A DNA stretch of 64,000 bases from Pandoraea anhela (GCF_902459655.1 NZ_CABPSB010000003.1:310001-374000); one strand, 5' to 3'. Counted from the stretch's first letter, positions 1-8,396 are shown. Numbers and translations: made by a program. Notes: generated from the sequence alone by a model not told the origin.

Positions 1-107
1 GCCCGGTGCAGATGGCATCGGGAAGTTGGGTGGGTACGGCGGACGGTGAGCGCGCCGCCGCGACGGGGATGTTCGCCGTCGCCGTGGCGATGATCGGCAC
101 GGGGTGA
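1..107 (+). CDS. C-terminal end of an unidentified protein (partial)
   Basis: An open frame enters from the left edge and ends at a TGA at 105-107. The last 34 codons finish with a short Ala/Val/Met-rich hydrophobic stretch (FAVAVAMIGTG), which could be the end of a membrane protein. Orientation is convergent with the ankyrin gene, whose stop lies 21 bp further on. There is too little sequence to name a family, and it may not be a gene. Confidence 0.3.
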   Translation, partial: PVQMASGSWVGTADGERAAATGMFAVAVAMIGTG

Positions 108-128
108 GCGGGCTGGGTGCGAAGGGGC

Positions 129-1355
129 TCAACCAAGCGCCTTGATCCGACGAAATGCGGTCGCACGCACGTCGCAGAGGAATTCGTCGTCGATGCGTGG
201 CGCGAGGGACAGCGCCGTGGGCAACCATTCCCGCGCCGAGTGCCCGTTGCCGTTCACGCGGGTCAGATCGCCGTCATGGCGCGAGGCGACGATCAGCATG
301 TAATGCGCGAGCTTGGCGTTGTCGCTGTGCACCGGGTCGTCGCGCAGACGCGCTGCATGCGTGAGGTGGTGCATCAGCGTGTTGCCATGAGCGTCCGGCG
401 CGTTCGGGTCGGCGCCCGAGGCCAGCAGTGCTTCGGCAGCCCCGCAAAGCCCGTGAAAGGTGAGCAGGGCGACGGCGGGCACGCCGCGTCGATTCGGCGC
501 CATCAGATCGCCACCATGTCGCTTGAGCAGATCGGCAAGTGCGTGCAGCGAGGCATGTGCGCACATGACGTCCTGTCCGGCGTGGTGCAGGCGCAGGGCT
601 TCGGCGCGCATCGCGGCGACGGTGAGCGGCATGCCGCGCTGGTTGCGCTGATTGGCGTTCGCACCGAGTTCGAGCACACGTGCGAGCCAATGAGGCGCGA
701 CCTGGCTGCACAGATGGACGAGCGGATTGCGCGGGGCGTTCTCCGCCATCGCGGACGGTGCGGCGTCGGTGCGGTCACGCCCGCTGGCGACGAGCACGCG
801 CAGAATCTTGCCGATGAGAGCATGATCGTCGGCGCAGGCCGGGCCGAAGAGGTCGGCCCCGTCGAATACATTGAGATAGCCGCTCGGGGTGGCGGCATAC
901 CGCAGCCAGAGCATCAGGCCTTCATCGCTGCGGAGCAAGGCGGCGTCGCCGGGTTGCAGGCGGCGCACGGGATCGGGAACGAGAAAGATGCCTGCGCTCG
1001 AGAGCTGGTCGAGCGTGCGCTCGCTTTCCGGCAGGCTCAGCAACGTCACCATTTCGAGAAATAGCGGACCGTTACGCGACGCCCGTTCGCACGTCTCTCG
1101 CAACTCGCGGCCCGCACAGGTCTGGGCGTTGACGAGCGTGTTCCAGATGTCCTGAGTGCGAAAGACGCATGTGCGCCGTGTGTCGAGCAATTCGCTCAAG
1201 GTCATGGCGGCCAGATGTGCGCTGTCGGCTTGCCAGGTCGACGCGCAGGGCCCTTCGCTGGTGCTGTGGGCGCTGGTGGTGATGGGTGGGGTTCCGGGCA
1301 TGATGGCAGGGCGCGTGGCGCCGCTAAGCGTTGGGAAGGCCGCATGGTTGCGCAT
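129..1355 (-). CDS. Ankyrin-repeat domain protein
   Basis: Protein of about 408 residues. The C-terminal half has ankyrin-like units, including the loop motifs LGANANQRNQRGMPL and LLASGADPNAPDAHGNTLMH, separated by less regular repeats. Ankyrin repeats mediate protein-protein contacts; no enzymatic domain is visible in the N-terminal half. No signal peptide or membrane span is evident. The start is uncertain: ATG at 1355 is used here, but GTG at 1382 and ATGs near 1301 and 1205 are also in frame, and the first 60 residues look poorly structured. It is divergent from the DUF1415 gene. A host-directed effector or an intracellular scaffold are both possible, and the sequence does not decide. Confidence 0.7.
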   Translation of the reverse strand: MRNHAAFPTLSGATRPAIMPGTPPITTSAHSTSEGPCASTWQADSAHLAAMTLSELLDTRRTCVFRTQDIWNTLVNAQTCAGRELRETCERASRNGPLFLEMVTLLSLPESERTLDQLSSAGIFLVPDPVRRLQPGDAALLRSDEGLMLWLRYAATPSGYLNVFDGADLFGPACADDHALIGKILRVLVASGRDRTDAAPSAMAENAPRNPLVHLCSQVAPHWLARVLELGANANQRNQRGMPLTVAAMRAEALRLHHAGQDVMCAHASLHALADLLKRHGGDLMAPNRRGVPAVALLTFHGLCGAAEALLASGADPNAPDAHGNTLMHHLTHAARLRDDPVHSDNAKLAHYMLIVASRHDGDLTRVNGNGHSAREWLPTALSLAPRIDDEFLCDVRATAFRRIKALG

Positions 1356-1469
1356 CTGTCGCCGCCGGGTTTTGGCATTCACACCGCGAAGCTATCGTCC
1401 TCGGACCTGTCGGCACGCGCCGTGAGCGAACTACAATGCGGTATTCGTGAATCATTGCTACGTTTGGGT

Positions 1470-2150
1470 ATGTCGCAGAAAAAACATTCCGCCGCTACGC
1501 CGGTGACGGCCTCAGCTCCCGTGTCGGGGCAGACGCAGGACAACGACGCCGTGATCGCGGCGACACGTCACTGGCTCACGCGTGCCGTTATCGGACTGAA
1601 CCTTTGTCCGTTCGCGAAGGCGGTACACGTCAAGGAGCAGATCCGGTATGTGGTGAGCGCGGCGCGCGACATGGAGGGGGCACTGCACGATCTCGAAAAG
1701 GAATTACAGTGGCTCTCCGACGCCGATCCGCGAAGCGTCGATACGACGTTGCTGATTCTGCCCGGCGCGTTGCTCGACTTTCACGAGTACAACGATGCGC
1801 TGTTTTTCGCGGAACGCCTGCTCAGGCAACGGCGGCTCGAAGGTGAACTCCAGATCGCGAGCTTTCACCCGGACTACCAGTTCGAAGGCACGGCGCCGGA
1901 CGACGCCGAGAACTACACGAACCGCTCTCCGTATCCGATCCTGCATTTGCTGCGCGAGGCCAGCATCGATCGTGCGGTCGAGGCGTTCCCCGAAGCCGAG
2001 ACGATCTATGAACGCAACGAAGCGCTGATGCGCAAGATGGGCGTGGCGGGCTATCACGCGTGGATGGCGCAGCCGGCGGAAGATGAAGAGGGCGCGAACG
2101 ACAACGCCATGGACGATGGCGGGAACGACGGCGCACCCGTCAGGCGCTAA
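1470..2150 (+). CDS. DUF1415 family protein
   Basis: Protein of 226 residues, recognised as DUF1415 from the conserved opening TRHWLTRAVIGLNLCPFAK, followed by the YxVSxA, LLILPGALLDFHEYN, FHPDYQFEG and NRSPYPILHLLREASIDRA blocks. The family is widespread in Gammaproteobacteria and Betaproteobacteria, and no biochemical role is established to my knowledge. The conserved Cys in NLCPF and the His/Asp/Tyr in FHPDYQF would be candidate functional residues (inference). ATG at 1470 is chosen because the family homology begins about 35 residues later; the frame stays open upstream but without recognisable sequence. The C-terminus is an acidic, Asn/Asp/Gly-rich tail. It is soluble, with no export signal. 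Confidence 0.85.
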   Translation: MSQKKHSAATPVTASAPVSGQTQDNDAVIAATRHWLTRAVIGLNLCPFAKAVHVKEQIRYVVSAARDMEGALHDLEKELQWLSDADPRSVDTTLLILPGALLDFHEYNDALFFAERLLRQRRLEGELQIASFHPDYQFEGTAPDDAENYTNRSPYPILHLLREASIDRAVEAFPEAETIYERNEALMRKMGVAGYHAWMAQPAEDEEGANDNAMDDGGNDGAPVRR

Positions 2151-2452
2151 CGGACACCGGCCGGGCGATGCATCCATCCGGCATCACCTGCGTGTTCGGT
2201 GACGCGAACACGGGCGCCGATTCTGAGGCGATCCTGAGCCGATTGCGATATCGGCGCGTCGCTGTCCGGCACGTCGCTGCCGAGAGTGCGGCGCCTCTCT
2301 CCCGGGGCACCGATGTCTCGAATGACATGACAGACGTGCCGGAACTCCAAAGGTGGTGACTCGAATCCAGAGTCCAGGTACGCAATTTGATAACTATTGA
2401 TAAGCGTGCTAGAGTGACCACTAACCCAGCCAACACCTACCGGAGGGAAATC
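2151..2452. other. Intergenic spacer at the left edge of the parDE-integrase pocket
   Basis: Holds no convincing gene. It contains the candidate parDE promoter/operator (2387-2403). No copy of the tRNA-Thr 3' end that could serve as attR was found here by eye. Confidence 0.6.
2387..2403. promoter_or_regulatory. Direct repeat TTGATAA x2, candidate ParD operator
   Basis: TTGATAA occurs at 2387-2393 and 2397-2403, a spacing of 10 bp (one helical turn), about 50 bp before the parD start. ParD-type ribbon-helix-helix antitoxins usually autorepress by binding short repeats in their own promoter, so this is the natural candidate. It is an inference from position and periodicity only. Confidence 0.4.
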
Positions 2453-2710
2453 ATGATCAGTGCTGAACTCGGGCGCTCGCTTGAGGAGTACGTCGCCGAA
2501 CTTGTGAAGAGAGGCCGCTATGGCTCGAAGAGTGAAGTCTTGCGTGAGGGGGTCCGTCTGATTCAGGACCGGGAGTCGCAGCTTGCCGCACTGGATGCCA
2601 TGGTTGAGAAGGGCATTGCAGACGCCGCAGCAGGAAAGGGCCACCCGGCCGCCGATGTGTTCGACCGCCTTGAGAAGAAGTATCAGGCAAAGGTGGACGA
2701 AGAGGGATGA
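2453..2710 (+). CDS. parD: ParD-family antitoxin (ribbon-helix-helix)
   Basis: 85-residue protein of the ParD/CopG antitoxin type. Residues 1-45 carry the ribbon-helix-helix pattern (MISAELGRSLEEYVAELV, GRYGSKSEVLREGVRL), typical of DNA binding and dimerisation. The acidic/charged C-terminal tail (residues 46-85) would wrap the toxin. The ATG at 2453 is preceded by GGAGGG at 2442-2447; an in-frame upstream start at 2387 is ignored because it lies in the promoter. It overlaps the toxin gene by 4 nt (ATGA), which indicates translational coupling. It should neutralise the ParE toxin encoded next and autorepress the operon. Base composition looks less GC-rich than the flanking core genes. Confidence 0.9.
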   Translation: MISAELGRSLEEYVAELVKRGRYGSKSEVLREGVRLIQDRESQLAALDAMVEKGIADAAAGKGHPAADVFDRLEKKYQAKVDEEG

Positions 2711-3006
2711 TCGTTCACTTATTACCCGAAGCCATCGTAGACCTCGAGAACGTTGGTGACTACATCGCGCTGGACAATCCGCGCCGCGCCGTAACATTCA
2801 TTCAGGAACTGCGGGACAAGTGTTTGAGTCTCGCAGACATGCCGTACGCGTTCCCCGTCGTGCCACGCTATGAGCGATTCGGCATTCGCCATCGCGTCTA
2901 CGGCAACTACCAAATTTTCTATCGCGTGGTCGAGTCGGACGCGCGTATCGACATCGTTCACATCCTGCACAGCGCACGAAATTACGCGGCGATTCTGTTT
3001 CCCTGA
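2707..3006 (+). CDS. parE: ParE-family toxin (RelE/ParE superfamily)
   Basis: 99-residue toxin of the RelE/ParE superfamily. It has the usual alternation of an N-terminal beta strand (VHLLPEAIVDLENVGDYIA), two helices (residues 14-45) and a C-terminal sheet with the family motif FGIRHRVYGNYQIFYRV followed by IDIVHILHSARNY. Characterised ParE proteins inhibit DNA gyrase, whereas RelE cleaves mRNA; this one groups with ParE by its partner and by its HSARN ending. It is translationally coupled to parD and sits in the small pocket that also carries the integrase, so it may stabilise that element. It appears intact. Confidence 0.9.
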   Translation: MIVHLLPEAIVDLENVGDYIALDNPRRAVTFIQELRDKCLSLADMPYAFPVVPRYERFGIRHRVYGNYQIFYRVVESDARIDIVHILHSARNYAAILFP

Positions 3007-3213
3007 CGGCATCCGTTGAAGCGCCGAGGACGGCTAAGCGGCGCGGCGAGTGCCCTCAATAGCTCCCTAAACATTCCCCAAAAATCCGTCTGAATCACAC
3101 CGCCCCGAGCCGCATTTCCACGTAAATCTGCACGGGGACGATGATTAGGGCGCTGACGTCCGGGAGCCTAGTCAATCAAGGCTCGGGACCCTACCTCAAA
3201 CGATGATTTGGGA

Positions 3214-4425
3214 TCAGATGCGCTGTTTGAGCTTATCGGCATAATCCGCCCACTGCTGCATCATATTTCGGCGCTGAGGAAGGTGTGACGTGCGGTTATA
3301 GGCTCGACCAAGCGGGTCTCGTACCGAGTGGGCTAACTGGGCCTCAATGACAACTACAGGGACGTTGAGCGTCTCATCGAGAATGGTTCGTGCAGTTGCG
3401 CGGAATCCATGGCCCGTCATCATTTCTCTGTCGTAACCCAGCCGACGCAAAGCGGCATTCAACGCGTTGTCGCTCATTGGCCGTTCGGTCGAGCGAATGC
3501 TTGGGAATGGATATTTGCCGCTACCGGTTAGCGCGTGCAGTTCACGAAGAATTGCGATGGCCTGCGTTGATAGAGGCACGATGTGCGCAGCCCCTTTAAG
3601 CTTGGCCGCTTTCACCCGTTTCATTCGAATGCTTGGCACTTCCCATGTCGCCCCATCCAAATCGAACTCGCTCCATTCCGCTTGCCGCAATTCGCCGGGG
3701 CGCTGGAAGAGGAGGGGAGAGAGCTTGAGTGCGCACAACACGGGAAACGTTCCGGTGTAGCCGTCTATCGCGCGCAGCAGGTGGCCTAGTTCGGTTGGAT
3801 CTGTGATGGCCGCGAAGTGCGTCGTTTGGATCGGTGCTAATGCCCCGCGTAGGTCGACGGTAACGTCGCGCGTTGCTCGCGCCGTCGCAACGGCGTAGCG
3901 CATGACCTGGCCGATGTTCACACGCAGGCGATGCGCGGTCTCAAGCTTGCCTTGCTTCTCGATGCGCCGGAGCGCATCCAGCACCTCCACGGCTTCTATC
4001 TCGGCAATCGGGCGTCCGCCGATCCACGGGAACGCGTAGAGCGTCAGACGGCGCAGGACCTTCTCTGCGTATCCATCCGTCCAGTTCGGGGCGAATCTCT
4101 CGTGCCACTCGCGTGCGACTGCTTCGAAGCAATTCGTCGCGTTCAGACGTGCGGTGCGCTTCTCCGCTTTGCGCGTCGCGCCGGGGTCAATGCCGTCGGC
4201 AAGCTGAAGGCGGGCCACATCGCGAGCGCGTCGAGCGGTAGCTAGTGAGACCGTTGGATACGTGCCAAGCGCCAGCCGCTTCTCTTTCCCAGCAAACCGA
4301 TACTTCAGTCGCCAGTACTTCGCGCCAGAGGGAGCGATCTCCAGGTACATGCCGTTAGCATCGGCAAGGCGGTATGTCTTTTCGGAGGGTTTGGCAGTGC
4401 GTGCCTTCGCGTCGGTAAGCGCCAT
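3214..4425 (-). CDS. Tyrosine-type site-specific integrase, P4/DUF4102 type
   Basis: 403-residue tyrosine recombinase. Residues 1-85 match the DUF4102 arm-binding domain of P4-like integrases (MALTDAKARTAKPSEKTYRL, LALGTYPTVSLATARRARD). The SAM-like core-binding domain follows, then the catalytic domain with R242 (LFQRPGEL), H339-x-x-R342 (HGFR), H366 (LAHSVRD) and nucleophile Y376 (GRAYNR). All key residues are present, so it looks active. The start is the ATG at 4425, where the family homology begins. It is transcribed away from the tRNA-Thr gene 186 bp upstream, the classic arrangement for an element inserted at a tRNA 3' end. The only obvious cargo is parDE. Confidence 0.92.
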   Translation of the reverse strand: MALTDAKARTAKPSEKTYRLADANGMYLEIAPSGAKYWRLKYRFAGKEKRLALGTYPTVSLATARRARDVARLQLADGIDPGATRKAEKRTARLNATNCFEAVAREWHERFAPNWTDGYAEKVLRRLTLYAFPWIGGRPIAEIEAVEVLDALRRIEKQGKLETAHRLRVNIGQVMRYAVATARATRDVTVDLRGALAPIQTTHFAAITDPTELGHLLRAIDGYTGTFPVLCALKLSPLLFQRPGELRQAEWSEFDLDGATWEVPSIRMKRVKAAKLKGAAHIVPLSTQAIAILRELHALTGSGKYPFPSIRSTERPMSDNALNAALRRLGYDREMMTGHGFRATARTILDETLNVPVVVIEAQLAHSVRDPLGRAYNRTSHLPQRRNMMQQWADYADKLKQRI

Positions 4426-4543
4426 ATGTGCGACTCCATGCCGTGTTGGGGGCATCGGTCGCGAGGGGCAATGTCATGCCCCCACATGTGCCCCCAGATT
4501 GATGATGGATTGGGGGCATCGCATGGTCCCTCGTGGAAAAACA

Positions 4544-4578
4544 AAAAACCCGCCAAGCTTGTGCTTTAGCGGGTTTTT
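4544..4578. terminator. Intrinsic terminator after tRNA-Thr
   Basis: The inverted repeat AAAACCCGC/GCGGGTTTT (near 4545-4553 and 4569-4577) is flanked by an A-run on the left and a T-run on the right. On the minus strand it ends in a T tract just downstream of the tRNA gene, so it should terminate the tRNA transcript before the integrase promoter. It could also act in the other direction. Confidence 0.75.
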
Positions 4579-4610
4579 AGGACTTCGCTGCATCCAACGA
4601 CTTAAGTCGC

Positions 4611-4686
4611 TGGTGCCGGAGAGAGGAATCGAACCCCCGACCTTCTCATTACGAATGAGCTGCTCTACCGACTGAGCTACTCCGGC
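4611..4686 (-). tRNA. tRNA-Thr (anticodon CGT)
   Basis: Read on the minus strand, the 76-nt sequence folds as a complete tRNA. The acceptor GCCGGAG pairs with CTCCGGC, the D arm has GCTCAG...GAGC, the anticodon loop is TTCGTAA (CGT, reading ACG codons), the T loop is GTTCGATTC and CCA is encoded. It closely resembles enterobacterial thrW, a known integration hotspot, which fits the tyrosine integrase directly downstream. A minus-strand promoter (4703-4730) precedes it. Confidence 0.95.
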
Positions 4687-4702
4687 GCTGCGAAGAAGTG
4701 AG

Positions 4703-4730
4703 ATATTAGCAGACTTTCCGGGTTTGTCAC
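4703..4730 (-). promoter_or_regulatory. tRNA-Thr promoter
   Basis: On the minus strand, GTGACA (complement of 4725-4730) and TAATAT (complement of 4703-4708) are separated by 16 bp. This places the transcription start near 4696, about 10 nt before the mature tRNA 5' end. The match to the sigma70 consensus is good. Confidence 0.7.
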
Positions 4731-4864
4731 TACTTTTTTCAGGATTTTTTTGTGATGCTTGCGGGCATCACGCGTAAATCATTGAAATTCCAGAGATCCT
4801 GCGCTTTTGTCGTCGCGGGAAATTTTGCCGCGCACCGCGGTTCCGCAACGACGGTCTGTCTCTC

Positions 4865-5878
4865 TTACTTCGCGCCGGCTTCGTGGTGATAGCCGGTCAC
4901 GCGTTCGACCTCGTTCTTCGAGCCGAGGAACACCGCCACGCGCTCATGCAACTTCTGCGGCTGAATGTCCAGAATGCGCTGCACGCCGTTCGTGGCCGCA
5001 CCGCCCGCCTGCTCCACGAGGAAGCTCATCGGGTTGGCTTCGTACATGATGCGCAGCTTGCCCGGCTTGTCCGGATCGCGCTTGTCGGCCGGGTACATGA
5101 ACACGCCGCCACGCGTGAGAATGCGATGCACGTCTGCAACCATCGACGCGATCCAGCGCATGTTGAAGTCCTTGCCGCGCACGCCTTCCTTACCCTGCAA
5201 CAGTTCGCCGATGTAACGCTGCACCGGCGGATACCAGTGACGCTCGTTGGACATGTTGATCGCGAATTCCTTCGTGTCTTCCGGAATGCGCATGCCTTCC
5301 TGCGTGAGCACCCACGATCCCATTTCGCGATCCAGCGTGAAGCAGTTCACGCCATGCCCGGTCGTGAGCACCAGCACCGTTTGCGGGCCGTACACGGCGT
5401 AACCGGCCGCGACCTGTTGCGAGCCCGGTTGCAGGAAGTCCTTCTCCGTGGGATCCGTCACGCCGTCCGGGCAACGCAGCACCGAGAAGATCGTGCCGAT
5501 CGACACGTTCACATCGATGTTGGACGAGCCGTCGAGCGGATCGAACATCAGCAGGTATTCGCCCTGCGGATAGCGGTTCGGAATGTGGAAGACGTCTTCC
5601 ATCTCTTCCGATGCCATGGCCGCGAGATGGCCGCCCCATTCGTTCGCCTCGAGCATGATCTCGTTGGAAATCACGTCGAGCTTCTTCTGCACTTCGCCCT
5701 GCACATTCTCGCTGCCGGCGCTGCCCAGCACGCCCCCGAGCGCGCCCTTGGACACGGCATGGCTGATGGACTTGCACGCGCGTGCCACGACTTCGATCAG
5801 CAGACGCAACTCGGCGGGAATATTGTTGAATTCCCGTTGCTGTTCGATCAGATATTGGGTAAGGGTCTTGCGCCGCAT
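4865..5878 (-). CDS. fbp: Fructose-1,6-bisphosphatase, class I
   Basis: 337-residue class I FBPase, catalysing fructose-1,6-bisphosphate + H2O to fructose-6-phosphate + Pi in gluconeogenesis (and in the Calvin cycle where present). The metal-binding signature DPLDGSSN starts at residue 113. Other family blocks are [26 protein letters not shown], the substrate-binding RYIGELLQG and the C-terminal [21 protein letters not shown]. Length and start ([15 protein letters not shown]) match the family. It is cytoplasmic and stands alone between the tRNA-Thr gene and pyrB; the pyrB-fbp spacer holds two strong hairpins. Confidence 0.97.
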   Translation of the reverse strand: MRRKTLTQYLIEQQREFNNIPAELRLLIEVVARACKSISHAVSKGALGGVLGSAGSENVQGEVQKKLDVISNEIMLEANEWGGHLAAMASEEMEDVFHIPNRYPQGEYLLMFDPLDGSSNIDVNVSIGTIFSVLRCPDGVTDPTEKDFLQPGSQQVAAGYAVYGPQTVLVLTTGHGVNCFTLDREMGSWVLTQEGMRIPEDTKEFAINMSNERHWYPPVQRYIGELLQGKEGVRGKDFNMRWIASMVADVHRILTRGGVFMYPADKRDPDKPGKLRIMYEANPMSFLVEQAGGAATNGVQRILDIQPQKLHERVAVFLGSKNEVERVTGYHHEAGAK

Positions 5879-5936
5879 GAGGGCCTCCGGAAAAGCGTAC
5901 CGATTCGAGATGGACGCAATTTTACTCGTAAAGCGA

Positions 5937-5969
5937 CACTGCCCCCGCGAAAAATCCTCGGGGGCAGTG
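5937..5969. repeat. Inverted repeat upstream of fbp
   Basis: The arms CACTGCCCCC (5937-5946) and GGGGGCAGTG (5960-5969) are perfect 10-bp complements around a T/A-rich loop. It lies about 60 bp upstream of the fbp start. It has no T tract after the stem in either direction, so it is not a standard terminator; it could be an mRNA stability or regulatory hairpin. Confidence 0.6.
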
Positions 5970-5983
5970 CAATGTGGGATGAG

Positions 5984-6023
5984 CGCGCAACGTGTCTCGG
6001 AAAAATCCGAGACACGTTGCGCG
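5984..6023. terminator. 18-bp perfect hairpin downstream of pyrB
   Basis: The arms at 5984-6001 and 6006-6023 are perfectly complementary over 18 bp with a 4-nt loop, beginning 10 bp after the pyrB stop codon. This is the position of a terminator or 3'-end protecting hairpin. A proper T tract after the stem is missing; the T residues lie at the loop. Confidence 0.55.
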
Positions 6024-6032
6024 TCGGGGCGA

Positions 6033-7316
6033 TCAGTCGAGGCCGTCGAACAGCGCGTCGTCCGGGCCGATGTGCGACGGCGAGCGCCAGGCGGCGTCGC
6101 GCATGCTGTGCTGAACTTGTTTGTCCACGCCGAGCAGGATTGCGAAAATCGCCATACGCACCGGAATGCCGTTGTCCGTCTGACGGAAGATGGCCAGACG
6201 CGGGTCGTGATTCAGATCGGTCGACAAATCGTTCGCGCCCGGGCGGCTGTCGCGCGGCAGCGGGTGCATGATGATCGTGCGGCTGTCGCAATACTGGTTG
6301 ATCAGCGCTTCGTTGATCTGGAAGTCCGGCGTGTAGCCCTCGATCGCTTCGTCGGCAAAACGCTCCTTCTGGATGCGCGTCGCGTAGACCACGTCGGCGC
6401 CGGCCAGATCGGCGAGCGAATTGCTCTGCACGATGACATGGCCGTTCTGCGAAATCTGATCGAGAATGTAAGTCGGCATTTCGAGCGACGGCGGCGAGAT
6501 CAGCGTGAACTTCAGGCCGCGATACAGCGCGAGCAGTTTGATGAGCGAGTGCACCGTGCGGCCGTAGCGCAGGTCGCCGACCATGGCCACGTGCGCGCCG
6601 TCGACCAGCTTGCCCACACGCGAGAACTCGCGCCCGATCGTGTAAAGGTCGAGAATGGCCTGGCTCGGATGTTCACCGGGGCCGTCGCCGCCGTTGATGA
6701 CGGGAATGTTCGTGGCGCGCGCGAATTCGGCGACCGACCCCTTTTCCGGGTGGCGCACGACGAGCGCGTCGACGTAACCGCTCATCACGCGGCTCGTGTC
6801 GTAGATCGATTCGCCTTTGGCCATCGACGAGAACGTGAAGCCGGTCGTGTCGCACACCGAGCCGCCGAGGCGGCAGAAGGCGGAGCCGAAGCTCACGCGG
6901 GTGCGGGTGCTGGCTTCGAAGAACAGGTTGCCGAGCACAGCGCCTTCGAGCACGCGGGAGATCTTCTGACGGCGCGCGATCGGTTGCATGATGTCGGCGA
7001 CATGGAACAATTCTTCGAGCGAGTCGCGCGAGAACTGGTCGACGGAGATCAGATGCGGCTTGCCGTCGAGGCCCATGCGTTCGCGCAGCGGCTTGTGTGC
7101 GCTTTGCGTAGATTCTGCGGACGGGGCTTCGCGACCGAGGATTTCGCCGACGAATTTCTCGACGATGCTCGGCATCGTGCGATATTCGCTCGAATCTTCC
7201 GGCAGCAGCCAGGTGTCGAGGGCGCGCCGGCGAACGCCGATGCGCTCGGCGAAGGTGTCGCGGGTCATGTTCAGGCGACGCATCGCGTCGCGCAGGAAAG
7301 TCTGCTGTGCACTCAT
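6033..7316 (-). CDS. pyrB: Aspartate carbamoyltransferase with N-terminal extension
   Basis: 427-residue ATCase, catalysing carbamoyl phosphate + L-aspartate to N-carbamoyl-L-aspartate, the committed step of pyrimidine synthesis. The carbamoyl-phosphate loop STRTR is at residues 136-140 ([11 protein letters not shown]). [13 protein letters not shown] and HPLPR are the aspartate-domain signatures. Ordinary catalytic subunits are about 310 residues; this one carries about 90 extra N-terminal residues. The first 40 ([35 protein letters not shown]) look like a helix-turn-helix. ATG at 7316 fits the promoter at 7350-7378. No pyrI is adjacent. The extension may mediate assembly or regulation (inference). 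Confidence 0.93.
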   Translation of the reverse strand: MSAQQTFLRDAMRRLNMTRDTFAERIGVRRRALDTWLLPEDSSEYRTMPSIVEKFVGEILGREAPSAESTQSAHKPLRERMGLDGKPHLISVDQFSRDSLEELFHVADIMQPIARRQKISRVLEGAVLGNLFFEASTRTRVSFGSAFCRLGGSVCDTTGFTFSSMAKGESIYDTSRVMSGYVDALVVRHPEKGSVAEFARATNIPVINGGDGPGEHPSQAILDLYTIGREFSRVGKLVDGAHVAMVGDLRYGRTVHSLIKLLALYRGLKFTLISPPSLEMPTYILDQISQNGHVIVQSNSLADLAGADVVYATRIQKERFADEAIEGYTPDFQINEALINQYCDSRTIIMHPLPRDSRPGANDLSTDLNHDPRLAIFRQTDNGIPVRMAIFAILLGVDKQVQHSMRDAAWRSPSHIGPDDALFDGLD

Positions 7317-7349
7317 GGTCGGGTCGGCAGGTCTGTGTACGCGATGCGT

Positions 7350-7378
7350 ATAATAGGCGTCGATTCGTTGTTTGTCCA
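7350..7378 (-). promoter_or_regulatory. pyrB promoter
   Basis: On the minus strand, TGGACA (complement of 7373-7378) and TATTAT (complement of 7350-7355) are 17 bp apart, a strong sigma70-type match. Transcription would start near 7343, leaving a leader of about 27 nt before the pyrB ATG. This is too short for an attenuator. Confidence 0.65.
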
Positions 7379-7451
7379 GCAAAAGACGTGCCCCTCGCGG
7401 GGCCGCGCCAGCCGGGCGTTTCCGGCATTTCCGGTGTATTGCCGTACGGGT

Positions 7452-8396
7452 ATGGAAAACCTTCTCCGCAAGCTTGACCTCACTTCTTTGCGTCTATTCG
7501 TGGCCGTTTGCCAGGAGCGGAGCATGGCGCGCGCCGCCGAGCGCGAATTCATCGCGCCTTCGGCCATCAGCCGCCGTATTGCCGACATCGAAGCCGTCGT
7601 CGGACTGCCGCTCATCCAGCGGCATCAGCGCGGTATTACCGTCACGCCGGTCGGAGAGACGGTGCGCCGCTATGCCGAACGTATTTTAGGCACGATCGAA
7701 TCGCTGGGCGCCGAACTGTCCCAATTCCACGAAGGGGCGCGCGGCAGCGTGCGCATTGCGGCGAATCTGTCGGCCATCGTTCAGTTTCTGCCGGAGGATC
7801 TGGCGGCGTTCGGGCGCGTGTTCTCGGCCGTAGACGTCGAACTCGACGAACAGCACAGCAACGAAGTGCTCCAGCGCGTGGCCGAGCGGGCCGTGGATGT
7901 GGGCATCTGCAACGCTGTCGAAGGCATCGACGCCTTCACGATGGTGCCGTATCGCCGCGACCGGCTCGCCGTGATCCTGCCGGTCGGTCATCCGCTCGCC
8001 GCGCGCACCGGCGAGATTCCGTTCTCGGCATGCGTGGGCGAGACCCTCGTCGGTCTTCAGGGCAATAGCGCACTGACGCAGATGCTTCGCCAGCAGGCGA
8101 GCGCAGCAGGTGAATCGCTGCGCATCAAGATTCGCGTGTCCAGCCTCGACGCCCTGTGCCGCATGGCGCATGCCGGGCTGGGCATCGCCATTGCACCCGA
8201 GCAGGTGGGGCAGTTGTATGTCGGCAAGCTCGATGTGGTGGTACGTCCGCTAACAGACGAGTGGGCGCACCGGCAACTGTGGCTCGTCTTCCCGTCGCGT
8301 GAGCAACTGAGCGCGACGGCGTCCGCTGTCGTCAACTTCCTCGCGCAGGGGCAGCAAGGTCAGATGCCGGGTGCGCCGGGCGTCGGCGCCGTCTGA
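7452..8396 (+). CDS. LysR-family transcriptional regulator
   Basis: 314-residue LysR regulator. The N-terminal winged helix-turn-helix is residues 8-66 (LTSLRLFVAVCQERSMARAAE, IAPSAISRRIADIEAVVGLPL, TVTPVGETV). The periplasmic-binding-protein-like effector domain follows from about residue 95 (RGSVRIAANLSAIVQFLPEDL). It is divergent from pyrB and followed 195 bp later by the aconitase-family gene and MFS carrier on the same strand, so it probably responds to the organic acid handled by those genes (inference from context). ATG at 7452 matches the usual distance to the HTH. Confidence 0.92.
   Translation: MENLLRKLDLTSLRLFVAVCQERSMARAAEREFIAPSAISRRIADIEAVVGLPLIQRHQRGITVTPVGETVRRYAERILGTIESLGAELSQFHEGARGSVRIAANLSAIVQFLPEDLAAFGRVFSAVDVELDEQHSNEVLQRVAERAVDVGICNAVEGIDAFTMVPYRRDRLAVILPVGHPLAARTGEIPFSACVGETLVGLQGNSALTQMLRQQASAAGESLRIKIRVSSLDALCRMAHAGLGIAIAPEQVGQLYVGKLDVVVRPLTDEWAHRQLWLVFPSREQLSATASAVVNFLAQGQQGQMPGAPGVGAV

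Noticed and set aside
2341-2383. tRNA-like fragment (ACTCGAATCC) as a possible attR remnant
   Set aside because: It does not match the tRNA-Thr 3' end beyond a few bases and has no acceptor-stem complement.
3160-3190. Hairpin GAGCCT/AGGCTC after the integrase stop as a terminator
   Set aside because: Only a 6-bp stem and no T tract on either strand.
5583-7451. Possible long N-terminal extension of the LysR gene at 7452, running back through pyrB
   Set aside because: The upstream part is antisense to pyrB and fbp. The LysR homology starts at the ATG at 7452.
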